From JAYPAN01 sp049597955 (GTDB lineage: Bacteria; Pseudomonadota; Alphaproteobacteria; RS24), in assembly GCA_049597955.1 (NCBI GenBank), contig JBMYND010000011.1:1-64000 (forward strand): 64,000 bases of DNA, read 5' to 3'. Every line of letters begins with the position of its first letter. The stretch's first letter is position 1. Of this stretch, positions 1-8,207 are shown in pieces. The notes under the pieces are model-generated. The model made no database searches, was not told where the DNA came from, and saw only the letters and a program-made list of their open reading frames with translations. Both the position numbers and the translations under genes were made by a program.

Positions 1-166
1 CGGGTGCCTATGCGCGTTATAGCCTTTGCGCCGCCTATTGGCTATGCCTGTTTTACCCACAATAGCCCTGCCGGTTTAAGAAAGCCGCGCATCAGCCCCG
101 AATGGCCTTCAAATATGGCCTTAATTTCTCTTCCTTAACTTCGCTGCCTCACCCGTTCCCACTGCC

Positions 167-1147
167 TCACCCTTTACCATTGCCACTGCCATTGCCACTG
201 CCACTGCCATTACCACTGCCCGTCAGTTTCATAAACACGGTTTCCAGCTCTGCCCCTTCCGTGTCCAAATCGGCAATGGTGATATTGGCCGCAGCCAGCG
301 CCGCCAGCACGGCAGAAGCCGGTGTCTTGCCCGGATTATAGCTTATCGCCAACCGGCCATCGGGGCGCAAAGCGGCGTCCAGCCCCGGCAAATCAGGCGC
401 TTCGGCCAAAGCCGCATCAGGGCGCACCAGCATGGTTTTATTGTCAATCAGCCGCAGCAAATTTTCCGTCGTGTCACACGCTGCCAGCGTGCCTTCATCG
501 ATAATCGCAATGCGGTCGCATAATTCTTGCGCTTCTTCGAGATAATGGGTGGTCAGCACAATGGTGACGCCCTGCCGGTTCAGCTCGACCACATAATCCC
601 AAAGCTGTTTGCGCAATTCAATATCCACACCGGCGGTCGGCTCATCCAGCACCAGCACGGGCGGGTTATGCACCAGCGCCTTGGCGACCAGCAAACGACG
701 GCGCATGCCGCCCGACAGCGTGCGCGCATAAGCATCGGCCTTGTCATCGAGCCCCATAGCGGTGAGAATTTCCATTGTGCGGCGCTGGCGGGTCGGCACA
801 CCATATAAGCCGGCCTGCAAATCCATCACCTCAGCCGGGGTGAAAAACGGGTCAATGCTTAATTCCTGCGGCACAATACCGATTGACGCGCGCGCCTGGC
901 GCGGATTGCGGTCAATATCAAAGCCCCATATTTCAGCCGTGCCGGCGGTTTTAATCACCATACCGGCCAAAATGTTTATTGTGGTTGATTTACCCGCCCC
1001 GTTTGGCCCCAACAGGCCAAAAATAGAGCCGCGCGGAATCTCAAGGTCAATGCCGGTCAGCGCCCGTTTGGCGGGCTGGTTTCCACTGGCTTTATAGGTT
1101 TTTTCAAGCCCGCTTATGCGCAGGGCGTGTTCGGGTATGGCAGTCAT
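167..1147 (-). CDS. ABC transporter ATP-binding protein (ABC-2/drug-export type)
   Basis: ATPase subunit of an ABC exporter, 326 residues. Visible motifs are Walker A GPNGAGKST (about residues 48-56), signature LSGGMRRR (about 145), Walker B VLVLDEPTAGVD (about 166-177) and the switch histidine in TTHYLEEA. The first 230 residues resemble the CcmA/NodI/DrrA group that pairs with a separate ABC-2 permease. No permease lies to the right, and nothing in positions 1-166 looks like one, so the partner is outside the window or elsewhere. The C-terminus is odd: it ends in a low-complexity tail, GSGNGSGSGNGSGNGKG, encoded by a hexanucleotide repeat. The gene is divergent from polA. The ATP-binding function is certain; the transported substrate is unknown. 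Confidence 0.92.
   Translation of the reverse strand: MTAIPEHALRISGLEKTYKASGNQPAKRALTGIDLEIPRGSIFGLLGPNGAGKSTTINILAGMVIKTAGTAEIWGFDIDRNPRQARASIGIVPQELSIDPFFTPAEVMDLQAGLYGVPTRQRRTMEILTAMGLDDKADAYARTLSGGMRRRLLVAKALVHNPPVLVLDEPTAGVDIELRKQLWDYVVELNRQGVTIVLTTHYLEEAQELCDRIAIIDEGTLAACDTTENLLRLIDNKTMLVRPDAALAEAPDLPGLDAALRPDGRLAISYNPGKTPASAVLAALAAANITIADLDTEGAELETVFMKLTGSGNGSGSGNGSGNGKG
173..220. repeat. hexanucleotide tandem repeat in the ABC ATPase C-terminus
   Basis: About eight imperfect copies of a 6-bp unit (plus strand CCATTG/CCACTG) encode the alternating Gly-Ser/Gly-Asn tail of the ABC ATPase. The unit is a multiple of three, so copy-number change would alter tail length without shifting the frame. 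Confidence 0.85.
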
Positions 1148-1245
1148 CAGGCACTCTCTATTGCACGGAAATTAGCATTATTGGCGGCAAAAACAAAAGC
1201 CAAACAAAACCGGGGAGAATTGCAGGAATCGGCTTGCAAGATATT

Positions 1246-1272
1246 TTGACCAAAGGCCGGCTTTGCTAAACT
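1246..1272 (+). promoter_or_regulatory. possible polA promoter
   Basis: TTGACC (1246-1251) and TAAACT (1267-1272) resemble sigma-70 -35 and -10 boxes upstream of polA. The 15-bp spacer is shorter than the usual 16-18 bp, so this is only a candidate. Confidence 0.25.
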
Positions 1273-1304
1273 GCACGCGCAAGTGAATTACAGGAGGAGC
1301 CCGC

Positions 1305-4196
1305 ATGGCCGCTTCAGGCACGCTGGACAGCACGCATCATCTTTATCTGGTCGATGGCTCAACCTATATTTTCCGCGCCTATCACGCGCTGCCGCCATTA
1401 ACCCGCAAATCGGACGGCCTGCCGGTCGGGGCGGTATCGGGCTTTTGCAATATGCTGTTCAAGCTGGTCAATGAAATGACTGCGGCAGAAAGCCCAACCC
1501 ATTTGGCGGTGATTTTTGACGCCTCCGGCAAAAGCTTCCGCAATGAGATTTACCCTGATTACAAGGCCCACCGCCCGCCCGCGCCGGAAGATTTGGTGCC
1601 GCAATTTCCGCTTGTGCGCGAGGCGACCCGCGCTTTCAACATCCCCGCCATTGAATTGGAAGGCTTTGAGGCTGATGATTTGATTGCCACTTATGCCCGC
1701 GCCGCCGCCGCGCAAGGGGCCAAAGTGACGATTGTTTCGTCCGACAAGGATTTGATGCAGCTTGTTGGCGGCACGATTGATATGGTGGACACGATGAAAG
1801 ACAAAAAAATCGGCCCCGATCAAGTGGTCGAAAAATTTGGTGTGCGCCCCGACAAGGTGATTGATGTGCAATCGCTGGCCGGTGACAGTGTTGACAATGT
1901 GCCGGGCGTGCCGGGCATTGGCATAAAGACGGCGGCGCAACTGATTGATGAATATGGCGATTTGGACACGCTGCTGGCGCGCGCAACCGAAATCAAACAA
2001 AATAAACGGCGCGAAAATCTGATTGAATTTGCCGAGCAAGCGCGCATCAGCCGCCAATTGGTGACGCTGAAAACCGACAGCCCGATGCCGGTCGGCTTTG
2101 GTGACATGGGGCTGGAAGACCCGGCACCCGACATGCTGATGGGGTTTTTGAAAGCGATGGAATTCAACACGCTGACCAAACGTCTGGCCAGCCATTATGA
2201 CATTGACGCTGAGGCGTTCACCGCCAGCGACAAGCTGGCCGCCAATACTGACACAAAAAACAATCAGGCAAATGGGGCGGCGCTTGCGCCCGCCAATGGC
2301 CATTACGCAACCCCGCCCGCCGCCATGCCGCCAATCGCTGAGGCGCAATATGAAACCGTCACCACAGCTGCGGCGCTGCAAGGCTGGATAGACCGTGCCC
2401 ATGCCGCAGGTAGGGTGGCGGTGGACACAGAGACCGACGGGCTGGACGCCATGCAATGCCGGCTTGTCGGCATATCGCTGGCCGTTGCGCCCGGTGAGGC
2501 CTGCTATATTCCGTTGGCGCACCGCCCGGCTGACGGGCTGGCGCTGGAAGCGGCAGAAACCGAGCAATTGCCCACCGCCACCGCGCTAGACCTTCTGCGC
2601 CCGCTGCTGGCCGATGCCGCCGTGCTGAAAATCTTTCAAAACGCCAAATTCGATTTGCAGATTTTCAACCGGCTGGATGTCGCCGTCACGCCGATTGATG
2701 ACACAATGCTGATCTCCTATGCGCTTGATGCCGGCAATCACGGCCATGGTATGGATGCGCTGTCGGAAAAATATCTCGACCATAAGCCTGTGCCGATTAA
2801 ACAGCTTATCGGCACCGGCAAGGCGCAAATCACTTTCGACCTTGTGCCGGTTGACGAAGCCGCCCATTACGCGGCCGAAGATGCCGACATCACATTGCGC
2901 CTGTGGCAGCATTTGAAACCGCGCCTGTCTGCCGAGGCGGTGACCAGTGTCTATGAGGGGCTGGAGCGCCCGCTTGTGCCGGTGCTGCGCCAGATGGAAG
3001 CGGCGGGCATATTGGTTGACCGGCAAGTGCTGTCGCGCCTTTCGGGTGAGTTCGCCCAAAAAATGGCGGCTATGGAAGACGGCATTTATGAGCAGGCCGG
3101 GGAACGCTTTAACATTGCCAGCCCAAAACAGCTCGGCGATATTCTGTTCGACAAAATGAGCCTGCCCGGCGGCAAGAAAACCAAAACCGGCGCATGGGGC
3201 ACCGGCGCCGATGTGCTGGAAGGGCTGGCCGCCGAAGGCCATGGGCTGGCACGCGATGTGCTGGCCTGGCGCGGGCTGGCCAAGCTGAAATCCACCTATA
3301 CAGATGCGCTGCCCGAATTCATCAACCCTGAAACCGGGCGCGTGCATACCTCCTATTCGCTGGCTGCCACCACCACCGGACGGCTGGCCTCATCCGACCC
3401 GAATTTGCAAAATATCCCCATTCGCACGCAAGACGGGCGACGCATCCGCACCGCCTTTGTCGCCCCGCAAGGCCGGGTGCTGGTCAGCGCCGATTACAGC
3501 CAGATTGAGCTGCGCATATTGGCGCATATGGCGGCCATTGACAGCCTGCGCCAAGCCTTTGCCGATGGCCAAGACATTCATGCCATGGCCGCCTCGGAAA
3601 TGTTCGGCGTGCCATTGGCCGATATGACGCCGGATGTGCGCCGCCGCGCCAAGGCGATTAATTTCGGCATTATTTACGGCATTTCCGCCTTTGGCCTGGC
3701 CAACCAGCTTGGCATTTCGCGCAGCGAAGCAGGCGATTATATCAAAGCCTATTTTGAGAAATTCCCCGGCATTAAAGACTATATGGAAGCCACCAAAACC
3801 GAGGCGCGCGCGCAAGGCTATGTCGCCACTTTGTTTGGCCGCAAAATCCATGTGGCGGAAATCAACGCCAAAATTCCTGCCCGCCGCGCCTTTGCCGAGC
3901 GCGCCGCGATTAACGCGCCGATTCAAGGCACGGCTGCCGACATCATCCGCCGCGCCATGGTCGCCATGCCGCCGGCATTGGAAGCGGCCGGCCTGACCGA
4001 GGCCAAAACCGGCGACGCCCGCATGTTGCTGCAAGTGCATGATGAGCTGATTTTTGAAGTGGCCGAAGACCAAGCCGCCGCGCTGACCGACACAGTGCGC
4101 GCCGTGATGGAAAATGCCTGCGCCCCGCGCCTCACCCTCTCCGTGCCATTGGTCGTCGATGCCGAAGCTGCCCGCAATTGGGACGAAGCGCATTAA
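1305..4196 (+). CDS. polA: DNA polymerase I
   Basis: Replicative repair polymerase for Okazaki fragment maturation and gap filling, 963 residues, full length. Three domains are visible. The 5'-3' exonuclease (about 1-300) carries SSDKDLMQL and the helix-hairpin-helix GVPGIGIKTA. The 3'-5' proofreading exonuclease (about 355-545) carries VDTETDGL near 371, NAKFDLQIF and the YAAEDADIT motif. All four acidic DEDD-type positions appear present, so proofreading should be active; many bacterial PolI proteins have lost it. The polymerase domain has motif A DYSQIELR (about 730), motif B RRRAKAINFGIIYG (about 780) and motif C QVHDELIFE (about 910). The start is fixed by AGGAGG at 1292-1297, seven bases before ATG. 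The stop is followed directly by the structured repeat cluster. Confidence 0.98.
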   Translation: MAASGTLDSTHHLYLVDGSTYIFRAYHALPPLTRKSDGLPVGAVSGFCNMLFKLVNEMTAAESPTHLAVIFDASGKSFRNEIYPDYKAHRPPAPEDLVPQFPLVREATRAFNIPAIELEGFEADDLIATYARAAAAQGAKVTIVSSDKDLMQLVGGTIDMVDTMKDKKIGPDQVVEKFGVRPDKVIDVQSLAGDSVDNVPGVPGIGIKTAAQLIDEYGDLDTLLARATEIKQNKRRENLIEFAEQARISRQLVTLKTDSPMPVGFGDMGLEDPAPDMLMGFLKAMEFNTLTKRLASHYDIDAEAFTASDKLAANTDTKNNQANGAALAPANGHYATPPAAMPPIAEAQYETVTTAAALQGWIDRAHAAGRVAVDTETDGLDAMQCRLVGISLAVAPGEACYIPLAHRPADGLALEAAETEQLPTATALDLLRPLLADAAVLKIFQNAKFDLQIFNRLDVAVTPIDDTMLISYALDAGNHGHGMDALSEKYLDHKPVPIKQLIGTGKAQITFDLVPVDEAAHYAAEDADITLRLWQHLKPRLSAEAVTSVYEGLERPLVPVLRQMEAAGILVDRQVLSRLSGEFAQKMAAMEDGIYEQAGERFNIASPKQLGDILFDKMSLPGGKKTKTGAWGTGADVLEGLAAEGHGLARDVLAWRGLAKLKSTYTDALPEFINPETGRVHTSYSLAATTTGRLASSDPNLQNIPIRTQDGRRIRTAFVAPQGRVLVSADYSQIELRILAHMAAIDSLRQAFADGQDIHAMAASEMFGVPLADMTPDVRRRAKAINFGIIYGISAFGLANQLGISRSEAGDYIKAYFEKFPGIKDYMEATKTEARAQGYVATLFGRKIHVAEINAKIPARRAFAERAAINAPIQGTAADIIRRAMVAMPPALEAAGLTEAKTGDARMLLQVHDELIFEVAEDQAAALTDTVRAVMENACAPRLTLSVPLVVDAEAARNWDEAH

Positions 4197-4197
4197 G

Positions 4198-4356
4198 TCT
4201 CTTTTGGTGCAAGCGAGCGCTGAAAAGCGCCGCGCACCAAAACCGGACGCCAACCGCCAAGGCGGTTGGACGGGGTGTCTATTTTGGCGGAAGCTTGGCC
4301 TGTCGCCCGCCCGCCAAAACCGGACGCCATCCGCTGACGCGGTTGGACGGGTTTTT
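4198..4356 (+). repeat. structured two-hairpin repeat, copy A (two tandem units)
   Basis: Two units with a period of about 77 bp fill the gap between polA and the next gene. Each unit has an outer hairpin, TTTTGGYG paired with CRCCAAAA, then GGACG and a second hairpin. Unit 1 pairs CCAACCGC (4250-4257) with GCGGTTGG (4262-4269). Unit 2 pairs CCATCCGC with GCGGTTGG (4328-4345, one mismatch) and ends in TTTTTT (4352-4357), so it may also terminate polA transcription. Unit 1 has an inner GCGCT-GAAA-AGCGC stem-loop. Related copies lie at 5494-5620 and, inverted, at 34482-34571. Short ORFs across the repeat are artefacts. Confidence 0.85.
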
Positions 4357-4420
4357 TAATTGGGAAGCCAGTTGATTGTCTTCATTATTCCCGCGCTTTT
4401 ATCCGTCATGAGTTTTCCTG

Positions 4421-5422
4421 TTAATATTGTCTCGGTGGCGGTAGGATTTTTGGTAGTTTAACTAAGGGCTGGTTCAGGTCTTTGTCACTCGTTTCATCTT
4501 CACTCATTTCATCTTCACTCGTTTCACCTTCACTCATAACCTTCCTGTGAATATCCGCCAATTCTTCCCGCGTCAGGTCTGCTCGGTCTTTGTAACTCGC
4601 TTCAGATTCACCTATGACCTTCTTGAATTTCCGGAACCAACCATTGCCCATCATGTTGCGAATGCTTGAGATAAAAATTCTGTCATGTTCGCCATCATTT
4701 TCTACGCCGAGACGGAAAACCGCCTTGTCGCCACAGAACTCCTCTAATTCACCCCGATATTCGTTGCTTTTAACGTGCTCGGTAAATTTGACAACTATAT
4801 TGCGCTTCCCCGACGGCAAGACATGTCCCAGTCTCAAAGCAAGTTCTCTTGCCGGATGGCCTTTGATTTGACACTTATGGGATGTGTTCAGAATTTTGCG
4901 CCTTTCAAGAATCCCTGCCCAAATCTCGTATTTTCCTCTCTTATCGAGATTATTCTCCCCCTCCCTCAAATCAGCTTGTGCGAGTTGATTTTGCAGCTCA
5001 GTATTTTGCGCTTTCAGGTCTTCCTTGTCGTCACTCAGCTTTTTTATCATTTCGTCTTTCTGCTTCAGCGTCTCCGCCAACTCCTCAACAGAGCCAACAG
5101 TGTCAGGTTCTTCACCTTCAAAAAATTGGGGTTCAGAAAAAGGAATAGCCAGTTCCGGACTGTTCCAGTTTTCTTCATCAAGAGAGACATCGCTGAACCA
5201 TTCGCCGGTTGACCAATCACCCGTATTCTGGCTGGTTCTGAACAGGATTGGCTTTTTTGCAGCGAGAAGTTGTTCAACCTTTTCCCTAATATCCGGCATG
5301 CTGTCAGCATATTTTTCCTTGCTGATTTTCCGCCAATCACCATTCTCATTGAAAATATAGAAATATCGTTCGTCTTCGTCCCGATCGTCCAAAACGCCAA
5401 ATTTGTTCCATACAAAAGCCAT
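4421..5422 (-). CDS. orphan coiled-coil protein with acidic tail, unknown function
   Basis: No family is recognised for this 333-residue protein. The N-terminus (about 1-100) is rich in Asp, Glu and aromatic residues. Residues about 110-155 have the heptad-like Leu/Glu/Lys/Gln pattern of a coiled coil. A basic and mixed region follows (about 160-275), which could be a folded domain. The C-terminus (about 295-318) is an acidic repeat, SEGETSEDEMSEDETSDK, encoded by 15-bp DNA repeats. There is no signal peptide or membrane segment, so it is probably cytosolic. The start is supported by a strong AAGGAGG just upstream. By eye the gene is more AT-rich than its neighbours, and structured repeats lie on both sides, which suggests acquisition by transfer. 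It stands alone, with no partner gene. Confidence 0.75.
   Translation of the reverse strand: MAFVWNKFGVLDDRDEDERYFYIFNENGDWRKISKEKYADSMPDIREKVEQLLAAKKPILFRTSQNTGDWSTGEWFSDVSLDEENWNSPELAIPFSEPQFFEGEEPDTVGSVEELAETLKQKDEMIKKLSDDKEDLKAQNTELQNQLAQADLREGENNLDKRGKYEIWAGILERRKILNTSHKCQIKGHPARELALRLGHVLPSGKRNIVVKFTEHVKSNEYRGELEEFCGDKAVFRLGVENDGEHDRIFISSIRNMMGNGWFRKFKKVIGESEASYKDRADLTREELADIHRKVMSEGETSEDEMSEDETSDKDLNQPLVKLPKILPPPRQY
4491..4535. repeat. 15-bp tandem repeat, three copies
   Basis: Three near-identical 15-bp units (GTTTCATCTTCACTC and variants at 4491, 4506 and 4521) encode the Ser-Glu-Asp/Glu-rich repeat at the C-terminus of the orphan protein. The unit keeps the reading frame. Confidence 0.85.
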
Positions 5423-5493
5423 CGCCCCCTCCTTTTTCTTGGTGTTGGCTGTTCTTACTTATTACGCCACCAAGTCTTGCACGGGCGCGAGGG

Positions 5494-5620
5494 CGTGTCT
5501 AGTTCACTTTTGTATATTTTGTCGGAGGCTTGGCTTATGGCCCGCCCGCCAAAACGGGACGCCATCCGCTGACGCGGTTGGACGCGGTATTTATTTTGGC
5601 GGAGGCTTGGCCTGTCGCCC
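5494..5620 (+). repeat. structured two-hairpin repeat, copy B
   Basis: A second copy of the polA-side repeat, in the same orientation, on the other side of the orphan gene. It has one degenerate outer hairpin (TTTTGTCGG about 5516-5524, then CCGCCAAAAC 5547-5556), a hairpin CCATCCGC-TGAC-GCGGTTGG (5562-5581), and the left arm of a further unit (ATTTTGGCGGAGGC, about 5593-5606) cut short by the pckA terminator. Confidence 0.8.
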
Positions 5621-5626
5621 CCCATG

Positions 5627-5651
5627 AAAAAAGGGGGGCGTGCAGCCCCCC
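5627..5651 (-). terminator. rho-independent terminator of pckA
   Basis: Read on the minus strand, GGGGGGC (5651-5645), a five-base loop, GCCCCCC (5639-5633) and then TTTTTT (5632-5627). This is a perfect 7-bp GC stem followed by a U tract, 25 bases past the pckA stop. Confidence 0.9.
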
Positions 5652-5676
5652 AATTCATCCCACCAAGAGGTCGAAA

Positions 5677-7278
5677 TTATTCGGCGGCCAGCGCCGCGGC
5701 GCGGACATTATCATCCACATGGTCGAGGAATTTTTCGAAATTATCGACAAACATGGCGACCAGCCGGGCCGCCTGCACATCATAGGCAGCCCCATCGGCC
5801 CAAGTGTCGCGCGGGTTCAAAATGCTGCTGTCCACGCCCGGCACAGCCACCGGCACATCAAAGCCGAAATTGCCATCCGTGCGGAACTCTGCACGGTTCA
5901 GACTGCCATCCAGCGCGGCGGAAAGCAGCGCCCGCGTCTCTTTAATCGGCATGCGATTGCCCGTGCCGTAAGCACCGCCCGTCCAGCCCGTATTGACCAG
6001 CCAGCAGCTTGCGCCATGCTCGGCAATCAAATCGCGCAGCAAATTGCCATATTCCGACGGGTGACGCGGCATGAAGGGCGCGCCGAAACAAGTGGAAAAT
6101 GTCGCTTCCGGCTCGGTCACGCCTTTTTCCGTGCCGGCCACTTTTGCCGTATAGCCCGACAAAAAATGATACATGGCCTGGCTCGGTGTCAGCCGCGCAA
6201 TCGGCGGCAAGACGCCAAACGCATCGGCTGTCAGCATGATAATGGTTTTCGGATGTCCCGCCGTGCCGGTGGGTGACGCATTGGGGATGAAAGAAAGCGG
6301 ATAAGCACCGCGCGAATTTTCCGCCAGGCTGTTATCGTCAAAATCCAGCACCCGGCTTTGCGCGTCCATCACCACATTTTCAAGCACTGTGCCGAAACGC
6401 TGGGTGGTAGCATAGATTTCCGGCTCGGCCTCGGCCGACAGGTTAATCATTTTGGCATAGCAGCCGCCCTCAAAATTAAACAGGCCATTTTCCGACCAGC
6501 CATGCTCATCATCGCCGATAAGCACGCGGTTCGGGTCAGCCGAAAGCGTGGTTTTGCCGGTGCCGCTCAGCCCGAAAAACACCGCGCTGTCGCCCGCCTT
6601 GCCCATATTGACCGAGCAATGCATGGGCATAACGCGCTTGGGCGGCAAAGTGTAATTGAGCATGGAGAAAACCGATTTCTTGGTCTCACCGGCATAGGAT
6701 GTGCCGACAATCAACACGATTTTCTTGTCGAAATTCACCGCAATCATCGTCTCGCTGCGCGCGCCATGCCGCGCCGGGTCGGCCTTGAAGCTGGGGAAAT
6801 TAAGTATCACAAATTCCGGGTCAAAACCGTCCAGCTCTTGCGCTTCCGGCTCAATCAGCAGGTTCTGAATAAACAGTGAATGCCAGGCCAGCTCGGTAAT
6901 CACCCGTGTCGGCAAGCGATGTGTCGCGTCTGCCCCGCCAAATAAATCTTGCACTAGCAATTCCTTGCCCGCCGCATGGGCCAGCATGTCTTGGTGCAGC
7001 GCGTCAAATTGCGCGGCGGTCATGGATTTATTATTGTCCCACCAAACATTGTCTTCAGTGGTGGCGTCGCGGACGATGAACTTGTCTTGCGCCGAACGCC
7101 CAGTATGGGCGCCGGTTTTCACCAAAAGCGCGCCATGGCCGGTGATTTCACCTTCGCCGCGCGCCAGTGCCATTTCATAAATTTGTGCCGGTCTTAAATT
7201 CCAGTGAACTTTAGCGGCGGCACCAAGCCCCTGAAGGTCAATGCCATTTCTGCTTCCATGATAGCCAAATTGTTCCAT
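5677..7278 (-). CDS. pckA: phosphoenolpyruvate carboxykinase (ATP)
   Basis: Converts oxaloacetate and ATP to PEP, ADP and CO2, the entry step of gluconeogenesis. The protein has 533 residues, the usual family length. Visible motifs are TGAHTGRSAQDKF (about 55-67, PEP-binding Arg), YAGETKKS (about 195-202, catalytic Lys), the kinase P-loop GLSGTGKTTLSAD (about 236-248) and metal-binding GDDEHGW (about 255-261). The ATG at 7278 is chosen over an upstream extension to 7476 because the extra 66 residues are not PEPCK-like and would cover the divergent control region; GGGGAG lies just upstream. The gene is divergent from chvI. In Agrobacterium pckA is known to be acid-induced through ChvG/ChvI, so the same control is likely here. 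Confidence 0.97.
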   Translation of the reverse strand: MEQFGYHGSRNGIDLQGLGAAAKVHWNLRPAQIYEMALARGEGEITGHGALLVKTGAHTGRSAQDKFIVRDATTEDNVWWDNNKSMTAAQFDALHQDMLAHAAGKELLVQDLFGGADATHRLPTRVITELAWHSLFIQNLLIEPEAQELDGFDPEFVILNFPSFKADPARHGARSETMIAVNFDKKIVLIVGTSYAGETKKSVFSMLNYTLPPKRVMPMHCSVNMGKAGDSAVFFGLSGTGKTTLSADPNRVLIGDDEHGWSENGLFNFEGGCYAKMINLSAEAEPEIYATTQRFGTVLENVVMDAQSRVLDFDDNSLAENSRGAYPLSFIPNASPTGTAGHPKTIIMLTADAFGVLPPIARLTPSQAMYHFLSGYTAKVAGTEKGVTEPEATFSTCFGAPFMPRHPSEYGNLLRDLIAEHGASCWLVNTGWTGGAYGTGNRMPIKETRALLSAALDGSLNRAEFRTDGNFGFDVPVAVPGVDSSILNPRDTWADGAAYDVQAARLVAMFVDNFEKFLDHVDDNVRAAALAAE

Positions 7279-7313
7279 GCCGGCTGTATCTCCCCTTAGC
7301 CTGCTGCAATTGC

Positions 7314-7360
7314 GGCGTCTATTGACGCCATGAGGCGGACTATATTTGAGAATTGTCCGC
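7314..7360. promoter_or_regulatory. two inverted repeats in the pckA-chvI divergent region
   Basis: GGCGTC-TATT-GACGCC (7314-7329) is a perfect 6-bp palindrome with a 4-base spacer. GCGGAC (7335-7340) and GTCCGC (7355-7360) form a second perfect inverted repeat 14 bases apart. Both lie in the 209-bp gap between divergent pckA and chvI. They may be operator sites, or hairpins in the pckA leader. Confidence 0.45.
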
Positions 7361-7487
7361 AAGACAAGCAAACCGCCCCAAGCCTGCCACAATTGGCGTG
7401 GACAATCCCGACACAACGGCAAATAGGGCGAAAATACTGTTTTTCCAACGCGCCCGCATCCGCTACTAATGGGCATGGAGGCAGCTG

Positions 7488-8207
7488 ATGACGCAAATCA
7501 TTCTGGTCGATGATGACGCAAATATATTGACGACTGTGCGCATGGCGCTGGAAGGCGAGGGCTTCAAAACCCGCAGCTTTACCGATGGCCATGCGGCGCT
7601 GGAATCTTTGGCCGCCCAGCCTGCCGATATTGGTGTTTTCGACATTAAAATGCCGCGCATGGACGGGCTGGAATTGCTGCGCCGCTTGCGCGAAAAAAGC
7701 CAGATGCCCGTGGTTTTTCTGACTTCCAAAGATGATGAGATTGATGAGGTTTTCGGCCTGAAAATGGGGGCGGATGACTATATCACCAAGCCGTTTTCCC
7801 AACGCTTGTTGATTGAGCGCATCCGCGCTGTTTTGCGCCGCAGCAAAGCACGCGCCGCCGGCAATGAGCCAATAGCAACCGGCAACGATACGCAAAGCGG
7901 CAATGCGCGGCTGGAGCGCGGGGACTTGCTGCTCGATGCCGAGCGCCATGATTGTCTGTGGCAAAACCGGCCGGTCAATCTGACCGTCACGGAATTTCTG
8001 ATTCTCGAATCGCTGGCGCAACGTCCCGGTGTGGTAAAAAGTCGCGATGCGCTGATGGATGCCGCCTATGACGACCAAATTTATGTCGATGACCGCACGA
8101 TTGACAGCCATATCAAACGCCTGCGCCGCAAATTTCGCGCCGTTGATGACCAATTTGACGCGATTGAAACCCTTTATGGCGTTGGTTATCGCTATAAGGC
8201 ACGCTAG
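7488..8207 (+). CDS. chvI: response regulator ChvI (OmpR family)
   Basis: DNA-binding response regulator of the ChvG/ChvI envelope and acid-stress system, 239 residues. The receiver domain (about 1-120) has the acidic pair DDD at 8-10, phospho-acceptor Asp52 in FDIKMPRMDG, and Lys in YITKPF. The C-terminal winged helix (about 140-238) ends with the DNA-binding and wing segments RTIDSHIKRLRRKF and YGVGYRYKAR. GGAGG sits just before the ATG. It is followed directly by chvG with no gap and is divergent from pckA, the order found in many Rhizobiales and related groups. Known roles in the family include acid response, exopolysaccharide control and host interaction; a free-living role in envelope stress is the inference here. 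Confidence 0.95.
   Translation: MTQIILVDDDANILTTVRMALEGEGFKTRSFTDGHAALESLAAQPADIGVFDIKMPRMDGLELLRRLREKSQMPVVFLTSKDDEIDEVFGLKMGADDYITKPFSQRLLIERIRAVLRRSKARAAGNEPIATGNDTQSGNARLERGDLLLDAERHDCLWQNRPVNLTVTEFLILESLAQRPGVVKSRDALMDAAYDDQIYVDDRTIDSHIKRLRRKFRAVDDQFDAIETLYGVGYRYKAR

Noticed and set aside
1..166. A gene end at the left edge
   Set aside because: Frames open to the edge are short and unlike protein; no partner permease for the ABC ATPase can be seen, so the stretch is left unassigned.
1398..4253. Long minus-strand frames opposite polA (for example 1398-2567, 2586-3347, 3390-4253)
   Set aside because: They are antisense shadows of polA, caused by GC-rich codon bias; their translations show no domain pattern and polA motifs are intact.
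4178..4375. Short plus-strand frames across repeat copy A
   Set aside because: They are made of repeat hairpins and have no independent start signals.
4198..5620. The repeats as a CRISPR array or insertion-sequence ends
   Set aside because: Units are structured, few, lack unique spacers of equal length, and no cas or transposase gene is near.
5530..6276. A 248-residue plus-strand frame crossing repeat B and the pckA end
   Set aside because: It runs through a repeat, a terminator and antisense to pckA, with no protein-like features.
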